From assembly GCA_023417655.1 (NCBI GenBank), contig JAEZFD010000023.1, forward strand, positions 31,702-95,701: a DNA stretch of 64,000 bases, read 5' to 3'. This document shows, in pieces, positions 15,462 through 24,627 of this stretch. The notes beneath the pieces were generated by a model that worked only from the letters and a program-made list of their open reading frames with translations, searched no databases and was not told where the DNA came from. How positions within the stretch are numbered: position 1 is the first letter of the stretch; every line of letters begins with the position of its first letter. The position numbers and the translations under genes are program-made. The stretch is from Planctomycetota bacterium. Lineage in GTDB: Bacteria > Planctomycetota > Planctomycetia > Planctomycetales > Planctomycetaceae.

Positions 15462-18400
15462 TCAAGGAGTCGGTTGAATCTCCGGTGTACGGGTGCGTGA
15501 GATCTCGTCGAAGTACCGTTGAATGAGGCTTCGATACATCGGATCGCGCGGTCGCTGAGACGACTCAATCATTTCGGTTTTCAACTGTCCCGGCAGCTTG
15601 CCCCATTCTCGGCCGCGACGGGTTCCGAGGGAGCTCTCCAGATTCTGGAGATGCGTTTCGGCCTGAAAGGCACGGTTCCCAACTTCATTGCTGGTCGATT
15701 GCTCCGACTCCCGACCCGCCTGCTGCTGGCCGGTTTGTTCCTGGTCCCCCTTACGGGAGAGACCCATCAGATGCGCAGCCTGCCGCAGGCCTTCTGCTGC
15801 CTCACGTAAGGTCGTCGAGGTCACTTCTTCGCCCTCGCCTCGTGCAGTCTGTTCGTTCCCTTTCCGAGACTCCTGGCTGGCGGAACCTTCTTCAGAAGGA
15901 GACATCGGCTTTGCGGTGTCATTCGACTTTTCACTTTGCTGCTGGGCAGAGCTTTCCTGCTTGTCAGATTTTTGGGGAGTTGAGTTCTCGTCGCCGGGCT
16001 TGTTCTCTGAGGGGACCTGTTCGATTTGCGGCCGCATATTGGATTCATCCGTCCCGGGACGCTGAGCGGCGATCTCCTGCAATTGAGACAAGAGAACTCC
16101 AGCTTCATCCAGTCGATGAGAAGACTCGGCAACCTGTCGACCGACTTCACCTGGCACCTGAGTTTCGGGAGGACGGTTGGGGTTGATTCCTTCTGAGGCC
16201 TGTCGGGAGAGGTGCGCGGATTGTCGCAAGGCTTCGACGGCCTGTTCACGAGATCGGACCGACTGCCCTGAATTCATCTCGGCTTGCTGAGTCTGAGCGT
16301 CCTTAAGAGCTTGTTGTGCCTGAGTCGTTTTGTCGTTCCCGTTTTTCGCCATTTCTCCCTGTGTCTGGCGATCGATCAGTGGCAGCTTGAAGTCTGCTTC
16401 CCGCTGTTTGAGTTCGTCAGAAAGATCGCGAGTACGTTGCGAGGTCTTCTTCTCCAGAGACTCGCGGAAAGCCTGCTGATCGGCGGGGGATTCCGCGAGT
16501 TGCTGCAGCGCTGCGGCCATCTGCTCCTGTACCTGCGCGATCTCAGTTGCTCTTTGCGGGATCTGTTCAGGCACGCTGGGGCTATCGGGAGAATTCAATG
16601 TCTCAGCCAGCTTCTTCGATTTTTCAGCAGCTTTGTTGGCCATCTCGGCTGCCCTTTTGAAGTTCAGCTGTTGCAAAGCTTCACTGGCTTGTCGTGCCGC
16701 ATCTGGAACCTCGGTCGACTGCTTATTGACAGGAGAATCCTTCAGTCCCAGCTGACGGATTCCGGAGGCCAGTTGTCTGGAGGACTGCAGCAGCGCCTGC
16801 TGCATTTCGATCGATTCCGCTGCTCGAGGCGACGCCGGGGGATCGGAAGTCATCGGTGCTGAAGAAGTGCGCTGCTTCTTCATCTCACCGGCCAGTTGCT
16901 GCTGGGTCTCAGCCAGCTGCCGGGCACGCTGGGCGAATTGTTCACGCTCAGGGGATTGCTCGTCTCCTTCGCTCAGTTTCGTCGCGGCCTCTTCCCAGAG
17001 TTTCTGTGTGTCGCGGATTCGTTGTTCCGAGGCGGAGTAATCTCCCGATTCCAGAGACTTGGTGGCTTCTATGAGTTGATCACCGACAGCGGCAGGTGGG
17101 CTATCCAGTCCAAAGGCTTTCAGGTCTTCGAGGAGCTGCCGTGACTGTTGCAGCGACTTCTCCTGCTGATTGCGAATCGATTGCCACGCCTGTCGCCGAC
17201 TGGCGATCTCGGTTTTTGTGAAATTTGCCAGTGACTGTTCCTTTCGGGCAATCGCTTCTGCCTGATCAGCCAGTGCGGCCATCCGCAGTTGCAGTGTCTC
17301 GCGAGCCCGATCCATTAAACCGGGGTGTTTATCAAGCACCGTCGCAAGATCAGAATTGAGAGAGGCGTGCTGTGAAACCAGTTGTCGGTGATCCTGCTGC
17401 CACTGCTGGCGTGCGGCGACATTCGTGGGATTCAGGACCTGGCGTTTGACCAGTCCGTCGACGTCGTCCGCAAGTTTTTCTACCTGATCGGCAATGCGAT
17501 TCAGTTCCAGCAGATCACGCTGCATCTCCGAGATCTGCTCAAAATCTTTCTGCAGGTTGCTGAGTTCCTTTTCAGCTTTCTGCAGCTGGTTTGTTGCTTC
17601 CGACAGCAGTGAAGCCTGTTGAGCTCCTTCTGCTCTCTGGGCCGCCTGTGCCTTTGCCGCCGCTGTCGACAGTTGCTGATCTGCGATCTGTTGAGCCCGT
17701 TTGGCGAGATGTTCGGTAGCAGGCTGCTGTTTCATAACCGCCCCGAGCTGATTCACCTGATCGGCGAGTTGTTCAATCTTCTCTTCGAGTTTCGCCGCAT
17801 CTGCTGAGCGTTGTTCGGCGGTCTCCTTCGCATTCTCGGCTCGGGCCTGTGACTGCAACTTGCGGGCGAGTTGTTCCTGCTTCTCCAGTTCAGAACGCAG
17901 CTGGGCCATTGCCTGACTGGCTCGATGCTGGAACTCGGTGAGCGCCTGCGTTCCAGCGGCTTTGGCATCGATTCGGATCTGCAGCGTCCGGAGGTTCGTC
18001 CATGTTTCGTTAGGGCCCGGCACGGGGCGCTGATCAGTGGCTCGGGCACGCAAGGTCACGGGGGTTCCGGGAGAAAGCGAAAGGGGAGCCAGATCAATGA
18101 CGAATTCTTCGGTCCATTCCCGCTGCCGAACGATTTGGCTGGAGACTGGGATGACCTGATTCTTTGTTGTGCCATTCGACGGCCATTCCAGATGAAGTTC
18201 CAGACTACCGAGCCCGAAGTCGTCACTGGCGGCGACAGGAATTCGAATCAGATCCTGCGGCCGGGCTTCGAGCACCTGTTCCCGATCTGCGAATGCGAGT
18301 TGCGGAGGGGCATCCTGTTGAACGGTCAGACGATGGATTGTTTCGTCCCGTGATGTCAGCTGGTGTTCATCCTGAATGCGAATCACAAAGCGACCGACGG

Positions 18401-19583
18401 GCTGGTCGAGAGCCGCCGTCATCTTCCAGTGAACGGAGAGCCCATCTTCACTGACAGGAAGCGAGGTTCGATGCCGAATCGGCAATCCTTGGACGGATTC
18501 GTCCAGCGCCGTGGCATGCCGTGGATCAGGGGAGGAACTGTCGAGCCAAAGAATTTCTGAGGTCACTACCGGCTTGCTGAATGCGAGTTTCATCTCGATC
18601 TGGCTCTGTTCGAGAACCAGAAGTTCCCCCAGTAGCGGATTGTGATGCTGGTCTGGTAAATCAGAATACGCCGGTGGTTTGACGTCGGCGGTCACGGATT
18701 GCAGGGCAGGGCGGTCGACCACGTCAATGCGGTGCTCCCGCGACCGTGAGGATGAAGCAGTGACGTGGTAGTGAAAGCTCTCCATCACTCGGGGAAGCCG
18801 GAGCAGATAACACTCTTGGTCGGCGTGCCAGTCCATTCCGCGGGATTGCGACTCTCCGGGAGTCGACATCCAATGAAAGTTTGCTGATTCCGGGATGATG
18901 CCCTGCTGAAATCGCCACTCTGGCCGCACGCGAATTTCGAGATCATCCCCGCGTCCAATGACACGATCAGGTGACTCAATGATCAGCATCAGGTTCTGGA
19001 CTCGCTCATAGTTTCCCCAGGGATTGAAGAAACGTGCCAGCATCATTCCATACGACTCGGTCGCGAAGAAGAGCGGCAGCAGCATGACCAGTGTCGCAAT
19101 CGCGCCCATCCAGCAGCGTTGAATAGCGGACCGGGAATCAACGACATCAGCGAAGTCATGCTGTCGGGCGAACTGCACCGTCTCTTCGGCCAGAAGTCCC
19201 CGCATCAATGGGGACCCTGTCTCTTCACCCTCCGCATCACTCCGGGCGAGTTCGACCGTCGAGAGCAATCGCTCTCGCAGTTCAGGGTGAGCGACCTCAA
19301 CAATGGTCGCCAGTTCGGTCTGGCGATATCGCCGCAGGGCGGGAATCAGACCCTTCCAGCAAAAGACGGCGAGCCCGACGAACGGGACGCCGATTAACCA
19401 GCACAATCGGACTGCCAGCGGAAACTCGAACAGGTAATCAAGGACGAGCCCGCAGGCGAGTGCTCCCGCCGTCGCAAGCAGGGTCAGACCGCAAGCTTCC
19501 GCCAGTGAGACGCCGATCAGCTGAGACTGGACGCGGCGGAGCTGCTGTTCGAGGATTTCCGGAAGTCGCGCTGCTGACGGCAT
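15462..19583 (-). CDS. Giant membrane-anchored coiled-coil protein (DUF4175-like layout)
   Basis: Protein of about 1,373 residues. Two hydrophobic segments lie near residues 30-85 (EACGLTLLATAGALACGLVL and CWLIGVPFVGLAVFCW), a third near 165 (AIATLVMLLPLFFA). Then comes a beta-rich region of about 350 residues with Ig-like features (IRIQDEHQLTSRDETI, LEWPSNGTTKNQV). From about residue 550 to the end it is almost entirely Gln/Ala/Glu/Lys-rich heptad sequence with long runs of predicted coiled coil. The start ATG at 19583 (MPSAARLPEIL) fits better than the frame's first codon. The layout, with N-terminal TM anchors and a long extracytoplasmic coiled coil, resembles the DUF4175 family. The role is unknown; an envelope-spanning or scaffold role is an inference. 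Confidence 0.85.
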   Translation of the reverse strand: MPSAARLPEILEQQLRRVQSQLIGVSLAEACGLTLLATAGALACGLVLDYLFEFPLAVRLCWLIGVPFVGLAVFCWKGLIPALRRYRQTELATIVEVAHPELRERLLSTVELARSDAEGEETGSPLMRGLLAEETVQFARQHDFADVVDSRSAIQRCWMGAIATLVMLLPLFFATESYGMMLARFFNPWGNYERVQNLMLIIESPDRVIGRGDDLEIRVRPEWRFQQGIIPESANFHWMSTPGESQSRGMDWHADQECYLLRLPRVMESFHYHVTASSSRSREHRIDVVDRPALQSVTADVKPPAYSDLPDQHHNPLLGELLVLEQSQIEMKLAFSKPVVTSEILWLDSSSPDPRHATALDESVQGLPIRHRTSLPVSEDGLSVHWKMTAALDQPVGRFVIRIQDEHQLTSRDETIHRLTVQQDAPPQLAFADREQVLEARPQDLIRIPVAASDDFGLGSLELHLEWPSNGTTKNQVIPVSSQIVRQREWTEEFVIDLAPLSLSPGTPVTLRARATDQRPVPGPNETWTNLRTLQIRIDAKAAGTQALTEFQHRASQAMAQLRSELEKQEQLARKLQSQARAENAKETAEQRSADAAKLEEKIEQLADQVNQLGAVMKQQPATEHLAKRAQQIADQQLSTAAAKAQAAQRAEGAQQASLLSEATNQLQKAEKELSNLQKDFEQISEMQRDLLELNRIADQVEKLADDVDGLVKRQVLNPTNVAARQQWQQDHRQLVSQHASLNSDLATVLDKHPGLMDRARETLQLRMAALADQAEAIARKEQSLANFTKTEIASRRQAWQSIRNQQEKSLQQSRQLLEDLKAFGLDSPPAAVGDQLIEATKSLESGDYSASEQRIRDTQKLWEEAATKLSEGDEQSPEREQFAQRARQLAETQQQLAGEMKKQRTSSAPMTSDPPASPRAAESIEMQQALLQSSRQLASGIRQLGLKDSPVNKQSTEVPDAARQASEALQQLNFKRAAEMANKAAEKSKKLAETLNSPDSPSVPEQIPQRATEIAQVQEQMAAALQQLAESPADQQAFRESLEKKTSQRTRDLSDELKQREADFKLPLIDRQTQGEMAKNGNDKTTQAQQALKDAQTQQAEMNSGQSVRSREQAVEALRQSAHLSRQASEGINPNRPPETQVPGEVGRQVAESSHRLDEAGVLLSQLQEIAAQRPGTDESNMRPQIEQVPSENKPGDENSTPQKSDKQESSAQQQSEKSNDTAKPMSPSEEGSASQESRKGNEQTARGEGEEVTSTTLREAAEGLRQAAHLMGLSRKGDQEQTGQQQAGRESEQSTSNEVGNRAFQAETHLQNLESSLGTRRGREWGKLPGQLKTEMIESSQRPRDPMYRSLIQRYFDEISRTRTPEIQPTP

Positions 19584-19816
19584 AACTGGCCCTTGAGGCG
19601 AACATGTTTCCCGGTCCAAGTTTATCAGGATTTCCCGGCCAATTGCGAGAGCGTTGATTTGATCAGCCGTGGATCTCCCAATTCAGAACCGCGACCGGGA
19701 TCGCGGTTTGATTCGACTTTGCTTCTGGATGGAAGTCCATAAAATAAAGTGGACGCAGATCGGAGACGGCTGCTTCCATCATCCCGTTGTGTGTTGACGT
19801 TGAAGGTGATGTTTCG

Positions 19817-20149
19817 ATGCCCACGTACGTTTATGAAGTGGTTCGCGAAGACGGAACTGGAGGGGAAACCTTTGAGTGGATTCAACCGATCTCCGCTGAG
19901 CCGTTAACAACTCATCCTGACACAGGAAAACCTGTCCGTCGGGTTATTCAGGCTCCGTTCATCGGGGGCTCGTGGTCAGAGTCTGCCATGCAGAAGAGTG
20001 TCTCTGACGACAAAAAGCTCGACCGGATGGGATTCACAAAGTACGTGAAATCCGGTGACGGAATTTATGAGAAGCGGGCAGGAAAAGGTCCTGACATTAT
20101 TTCCCGGGACGCACCGCTGAAAGGTGACAGTCTGGGACATCTCGACTGA
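19817..20149 (+). CDS. FmdB-like protein lacking the zinc-ribbon cysteines
   Basis: Small protein of 110 residues. It begins MPTYVYEVV, matching the MPTYEYxC opening of FmdB-family zinc-ribbon proteins, and contains an ISAEPLTTHPDTGKPVRRVI stretch that corresponds to SxEPLTxCPxCGGxVRRL. All four metal-binding cysteines are absent, and the protein contains no cysteine at all. GAAGGTGATGTTTCG-ATG places the start at 19817. FmdB members are small regulatory or accessory proteins of unclear role. Here zinc binding is probably lost while the fold is kept. It is followed 86 nt later by a membrane protein gene on the same strand. Confidence 0.8.
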   Translation: MPTYVYEVVREDGTGGETFEWIQPISAEPLTTHPDTGKPVRRVIQAPFIGGSWSESAMQKSVSDDKKLDRMGFTKYVKSGDGIYEKRAGKGPDIISRDAPLKGDSLGHLD

Positions 20150-20235
20150 TGCGTTTTGCTGCGGAACCTGCATCTTCATCGTGTTCCGCTGGATCTGGGA
20201 CCTTGATCTTTCACCTGACGGGAGTCGGATGAGGC

Positions 20236-20820
20236 ATGTCTGTTGATCCGATTGCTGACGGGACTGCTCTCTTCACACAAGCGTCCCCCGGCGCCGGACT
20301 CGTCTATGGAGCCGTCCGACTCTCTCTCTTGTGCTATTTTGTCGGCATCATTCTGCTGATGCTTTCTAATCGTGATCATCGCTGGTGGCGATGGGCTCGC
20401 TGGTTCTGGACGGCGGGCTTTATTGCATTTCTGGTTCACTTCGTTTCTGCCTTCCACTTCGCTCACCACTGGAGCCATCAGCACGCTCTTGAGGTCACCG
20501 CCCGAAGAACTCTGGAAACGGTAGGAGTTGCTTTCGGGCAAGGGATTTATGTCAACCATCTGTTCCTGTTGATCTGGGGTGCCGATGTCGGGTGGATGTG
20601 GGGATCCCCCCGGAGCTACCAGCGGCGTCCGAGATTGATCAGCAACAGCGTCCAGCTGTTTCTTTTATTTATTGTTTTTCATGCGACAGTCACCTTCGGA
20701 CAGGGTGCCATTCGCTGGTGGGGGCTCACCGGACTGACCGCTATCATTCTCTCAGGAGTATTGATCCGATGGATTCAACCCTCTATTGAATTGGCAGCGA
20801 GTGGCAAAGACGCGTTATAG
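20236..20820 (+). CDS. Hypothetical membrane protein
   Basis: Protein of 194 residues with four to five hydrophobic helices: AVRLSLLCYFVGIILLML, WFWTAGFIAFLVHFVSAFHF, GIYVNHLFLLIWGADVGWMW, LFLLFIVFHATVTFG and LTGLTAIILSGVLI. Histidine and tryptophan are frequent in and beside the helices (FHFAHHWSHQH). I do not recognise a family. It lies between the FmdB-like gene and the mprF homologue, all plus strand, but the gaps are large (86 and 322 nt), so an operon is uncertain. The His-rich segment could bind a metal or haem, which is speculation. Confidence 0.75.
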   Translation: MSVDPIADGTALFTQASPGAGLVYGAVRLSLLCYFVGIILLMLSNRDHRWWRWARWFWTAGFIAFLVHFVSAFHFAHHWSHQHALEVTARRTLETVGVAFGQGIYVNHLFLLIWGADVGWMWGSPRSYQRRPRLISNSVQLFLLFIVFHATVTFGQGAIRWWGLTGLTAIILSGVLIRWIQPSIELAASGKDAL

Positions 20821-21142
20821 TAAGCGGGTCAGCATCGGGCTGACGTCGATCCGCATCTCCGGCACCCCTTAGCCGGGATTCGGCAGAAACCGGAGCGAAT
20901 GACTGACATCAGGTAAATGCGTCCTTCAGCTCACCGCAGGCAGTGTCCAGGTGAGCGCGTGGTTGCAACGGGTTCACTGCAGCGATCGCAGTTGAATTCT
21001 AAAGCAGAGGTTCGCTGCTCGATCTTTCACTGGGCGTTGCCTGAACAGCCGATAAACCAGCCAGACAGAAAACCGCCAGACTGACCAGCCTCGGAATCAG
21101 TCGCTCGCCGCCCCGCCTTCCTATGGTCTTTTTGAGACTCCC
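20821..21142. other. Intergenic spacer before mprF
   Basis: This 322-nt spacer has no supported gene. Two weak hairpins are visible: GTCAGC/GCTGAC at 20828-20844, directly after the membrane protein stop, and GCTCACC/GGTGAGC at 20929-20956. Neither has a U-tract. A promoter for mprF is probably here, but I cannot place it. Confidence 0.4.
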
Positions 21143-23698
21143 TTGTCCTCCACCCGACTTCGAATCCCGTTTAATCTCTTCGCTACATTGAAAGCGGTCG
21201 TCGCCATCACGGTGTGCGTGATCGCGATTATGCTGATCTATCGGGAATTGGAGACGCTGCACTGGGCAGATATCCGCACGAGTCTTCGGGCAATTCCCTC
21301 AACGGCACTGATTGCCTGCGGACTTCTCGCCGCACTGAATTACGTCATCCTGATTGGATATGACCTTCTCGCGGTTCGCATTCTCGGGCACAAGCTGGCA
21401 CTCCGGCGAATTGCGATCGCATCATTCACAGGCTTCGTTGCCTCAAACAATTTCGGAGCCCTGTTCGGGGGCACTCCCGTACGGGCGCGGCTGTATTCCG
21501 CCTGGGGGTTCACAGCGGCCGAGATGGCACATTTAATCGTGCTCGTTGGGGCGACGTTCTGGCTCGGGCTATTTGCTCTGAGCGGAGTCGTCTTCCTTCT
21601 CTTTCCGTTTCCGATCCCCCCATCGCTCAACCTGCCGTTCGAGTCCGTTCGCCCACTGGGCCTGATTCTGGCCCTGGTGGCAGTGGCCGTCATCGTCGTT
21701 TCAGGTATCCGCCGCCGACCGATTCAATTAGGTGGATATGAATTCACTCTGCCTGCCCCACGGATTCTCTGCCTTCAACTGCTGGTGGCGACCTGCGATT
21801 TCCTCGTGGCGGCGGGTTGTCTGTATGTGCTGATGCCGTCCAATCTGACGATGAGCTATCCCCAGTTTCTCGGAGTCTTCCTGCTGGGAATGGTCTCAAT
21901 TGTCATTACGAACGTTCCCGGGGGAGTTGGCGTCTTTGAAGCCGTCATTCTGACCTTTTGCGGGACTGACGCACATCAGGGGGTGGCAGCCGCATTGCTG
22001 GTCTTTCGCGTGATTTATTTCCTCTGTCCATTGGCAGTCGCGCTGCTCATGATCATGGGCCATGAACTTCGCCCTCATCTGCCGAAGATTCAGAAGTTCT
22101 CGCAGTCTGCAACCGATGCGCTCGGCGGAATCGTGCCTCGATTTCTCGCCTTTGGAGTCATGGTGATCGGTGCGGTCCTTCTGTTCTCAGGCGCGACACC
22201 ACCCATTTCAGATCGCCTGCACGTGTTGAGAATGTTTCTGCCGATCGAAGCAGTGGAGCTTTCTCACTTTCTCTCCAGTCTCGCGGGAGGAGGTCTGCTC
22301 TTACTTGGGCGAGGGCTCCTCCGCCGGCTCGACGGAGCTTGGTGGGGAGCCATTCTGCTGCTGGCAGCCGGCTTCATTTTCTCGTTGTCTAAGGGACTCG
22401 ATTATGAAGAGGCAGCCGGGTCATTCTTTCTGCTTGTGCTGCTGTTGATCTCCCGAAAAGAGTTCTACCGGCGAGGATCGATTCTCCATCCCAGCTGGAC
22501 GGCAGGCTGGATTTCTGCAGTAACCATCGTCGTCGTCTGTACCTTCGGACTCGCGATTTTCGTTCACCAGCACGTCGAGTACTCGCATGAACTCTGGTGG
22601 AAGTTTGCATTCGACGAGGACGCTCCCCGATCGCTCCGGGCTCAAGTCGCAGTGATGGCGATGCTGCTTGGATTTGCGGGAATCAAACTCTTCGGAGCTG
22701 CATCAGTCACGCAGGATCACGACGCCACACAGGAAGAGCTTGAGCTGGCCCAGAAGATCATCCAGACTTCGTCACGCACCTCTGCGAATCTGGCTCTGCT
22801 GGGAGACAAGGCCTTTCTCTTCAATGAGGCCAAAACGGCCTTCCTGATGTACGCCGTGCAGAACCGCTCATGGACAGTGATGGGCGACCCGGTGGGGGAA
22901 CGCGAAGCCTGGCCGGAACTCCTCTGGGAATTCCGGGAGCACTGTGACAAATACGACGCGTGGCCCGTCTTCTATCACATCGCTCCGGAGAACATTCCGC
23001 TCTACATCGATCAGGGCTTTGTGCTGCTGAAACTCGGGGAAGAAGCCCGGGTGGAAACGGCCAAGTTTTCTCTCGCCGGCAATCGCCGTCAGAGCATGCG
23101 GTCGAACTTCAACAAGTTCCGCAAAGAGGGGAGCGAGTTCAGCGTTGTCCCCCCGGAGCAGGTTCGCGAACTGTTGCCGCAGCTCAGAAAAGTCTCTGAC
23201 GCCTGGCTCGCCGACAAGCAGGGGGCAGAGAAGGGGTTCTCGCTCGGGTATTTCGATGAAGACTATCTCACTCGGTTCCCATGTGCGATCATGAGATACC
23301 AAGGTGAGATCGTCGGCTTCGCAAATCTCTGGCTCGGCCCGGATCACGATGAATTTTCCATCGACCTGATGCGGCATCTTGATACTCCGAAGCGGATGAT
23401 GGACTATCTGTTCGTTGAATTGATCCTGTGGGGGCAGTCACAGGGCTACCGCTGGTTCAACATGGGAATGGCTCCGCTCGCCGGTATCGAATCACATGAG
23501 CTTTCGCCCACTTGGAACAAAATGGCGGCATTGCTGTTCAAGCACGGGGACCGCTTCTATAGCTTTGAAGGATTAAGAGCGTACAAGGACAAGTTCGACC
23601 CGGTCTGGTCACCGCGTTATCTGGCGGCCCCAGGCGGACTCATCCTGCCGCGAATTCTGGCAGATGTGACTCGGCTCATCGGCCGGGTACGTGACTAG
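21143..23698 (+). CDS. mprF: MprF-like phosphatidylglycerol lysyltransferase/flippase
   Basis: Protein of 851 residues with the two-part MprF build. The N-terminal half (about residues 1-480) is a polytopic flippase with many membrane helices and an FVASNNFGALFGGTPVRARLY segment near residue 95, which is typical. The C-terminal half is a GNAT-like DUF2156 aminoacyl transferase with AFLMYAVQNRSWTVMGDPVG, NRRQSMRSNFNKFRKEG, ISxxWLADKQGAEKGFSLG-type motifs and a WFNMGMAPLAG block. It would transfer Lys (or another amino acid) from tRNA to phosphatidylglycerol and flip it, lowering the negative charge of the membrane. The frame opens at a TTG (21143); no ATG is available in frame upstream. The amino acid used cannot be told from sequence. 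Confidence 0.9.
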   Translation: MSSTRLRIPFNLFATLKAVVAITVCVIAIMLIYRELETLHWADIRTSLRAIPSTALIACGLLAALNYVILIGYDLLAVRILGHKLALRRIAIASFTGFVASNNFGALFGGTPVRARLYSAWGFTAAEMAHLIVLVGATFWLGLFALSGVVFLLFPFPIPPSLNLPFESVRPLGLILALVAVAVIVVSGIRRRPIQLGGYEFTLPAPRILCLQLLVATCDFLVAAGCLYVLMPSNLTMSYPQFLGVFLLGMVSIVITNVPGGVGVFEAVILTFCGTDAHQGVAAALLVFRVIYFLCPLAVALLMIMGHELRPHLPKIQKFSQSATDALGGIVPRFLAFGVMVIGAVLLFSGATPPISDRLHVLRMFLPIEAVELSHFLSSLAGGGLLLLGRGLLRRLDGAWWGAILLLAAGFIFSLSKGLDYEEAAGSFFLLVLLLISRKEFYRRGSILHPSWTAGWISAVTIVVVCTFGLAIFVHQHVEYSHELWWKFAFDEDAPRSLRAQVAVMAMLLGFAGIKLFGAASVTQDHDATQEELELAQKIIQTSSRTSANLALLGDKAFLFNEAKTAFLMYAVQNRSWTVMGDPVGEREAWPELLWEFREHCDKYDAWPVFYHIAPENIPLYIDQGFVLLKLGEEARVETAKFSLAGNRRQSMRSNFNKFRKEGSEFSVVPPEQVRELLPQLRKVSDAWLADKQGAEKGFSLGYFDEDYLTRFPCAIMRYQGEIVGFANLWLGPDHDEFSIDLMRHLDTPKRMMDYLFVELILWGQSQGYRWFNMGMAPLAGIESHELSPTWNKMAALLFKHGDRFYSFEGLRAYKDKFDPVWSPRYLAAPGGLILPRILADVTRLIGRVRD

Positions 23699-23835
23699 AA
23701 CACATTGATGCGTCAGCCGCTTGATCGTTCCTCGCTCACCTGACCCATTCCTCATCGACACGCATGCCGCGTGGGCATCGGAATCAGAAACCTGTTGGAA
23801 TCCGGTGTTCCCACTGAAATAAGAAGGTATTGAAG

Positions 23836-24627
23836 GTGATTGCTGATCGTCTGGTGATTGATGCCGGACACACACGCGTGAAGTTCGCCGCCTGTGCTCC
23901 TGCAGAGAACGCAGGTCTCCCTGAGATCACAGCGTCGCTGGCTATCCTCTATGGCGACCCGATTGCGTGGGAAGAAATTGCCTCTTGGTTTCCGGTGCCG
24001 CCGGCTCATGTTGTTGTCATCGGGACAAATCTTGATCGAGCTCGCCAAGTGACGTCGCAATGGCCCGCCACGTTGCCACCGCCGTGCCTGTTTGCTGAGA
24101 AGAACCGACTGCCGTTGAAGGTGAATGTCGACTTCCCGGAGAAGGTCGGCATCGATCGCCTGCTGAATGCCGTCGCCGCAAACATTCTTCGAGCACCTCA
24201 ACAGCCAGCGATCACCGTCGGAACCGGAACGGCCGTGACCGTCGATCTGATCACGGCCGACGGCACTTTTCAGGGGGGAGCGATTCTTCCTGGAATTCTC
24301 CTCGGAGCCAAATCGCTGCATGAGGAGACGACAACGCTCCCGCATGTGAATGTTTGGGAACTCCTGAAAACAGAACCCGCAGTCATTGGGAAAAACACCG
24401 AACAGGCAGTCGCGAGCGGTCTGTATTGGGGCCATCTCGGCGGAATTCGGGAACTGGTTTCTCGCTACACCGAACAGCTTAAACTGACCTCTGAAGAAGA
24501 ACCGCTTCTCCTGCTGACAGGTGGGGCGAGTGGGATCGTTGCTCCCTATCTTCCCTCTGGCCGCCTGCTGATGGATCTCCCTTTGCGGGCACTCGCCGCC
24601 GTGATTGAACAGGTGGCCGACCAATGA
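23836..24627 (+). CDS. coaX: Type III pantothenate kinase
   Basis: Protein of about 263 residues that phosphorylates pantothenate, the first step of coenzyme A synthesis. It belongs to the ASKHA fold: the phosphate-1 motif is LVIDAGHTRVKF, the pantothenate-binding segment is PEKVGIDRLLNAVAA, and the phosphate-2 motif is TVGTGTAVTVDLI with the catalytic Asp. GGAILPGILLGAKSLHEETT is also typical of CoaX. I prefer the GTG at 23836, which lies 8 nt behind AGAAGG; a TTG at 23830 is too close to it. The stop overlaps the next gene by 4 nt (ATGA), so coaX and the MnmE-like GTPase are translationally coupled. Confidence 0.93.
   Translation: MIADRLVIDAGHTRVKFAACAPAENAGLPEITASLAILYGDPIAWEEIASWFPVPPAHVVVIGTNLDRARQVTSQWPATLPPPCLFAEKNRLPLKVNVDFPEKVGIDRLLNAVAANILRAPQQPAITVGTGTAVTVDLITADGTFQGGAILPGILLGAKSLHEETTTLPHVNVWELLKTEPAVIGKNTEQAVASGLYWGHLGGIRELVSRYTEQLKLTSEEEPLLLLTGGASGIVAPYLPSGRLLMDLPLRALAAVIEQVADQ

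Noticed and set aside
20999..21262. Minus-strand frame whose C-terminal part looks like a signal peptide (LVSLAVFCLAGLSAVQA)
   Set aside because: Overlaps the mprF start, no start codon with a ribosome site near the hydrophobic run, and the mature part would be under 20 residues.
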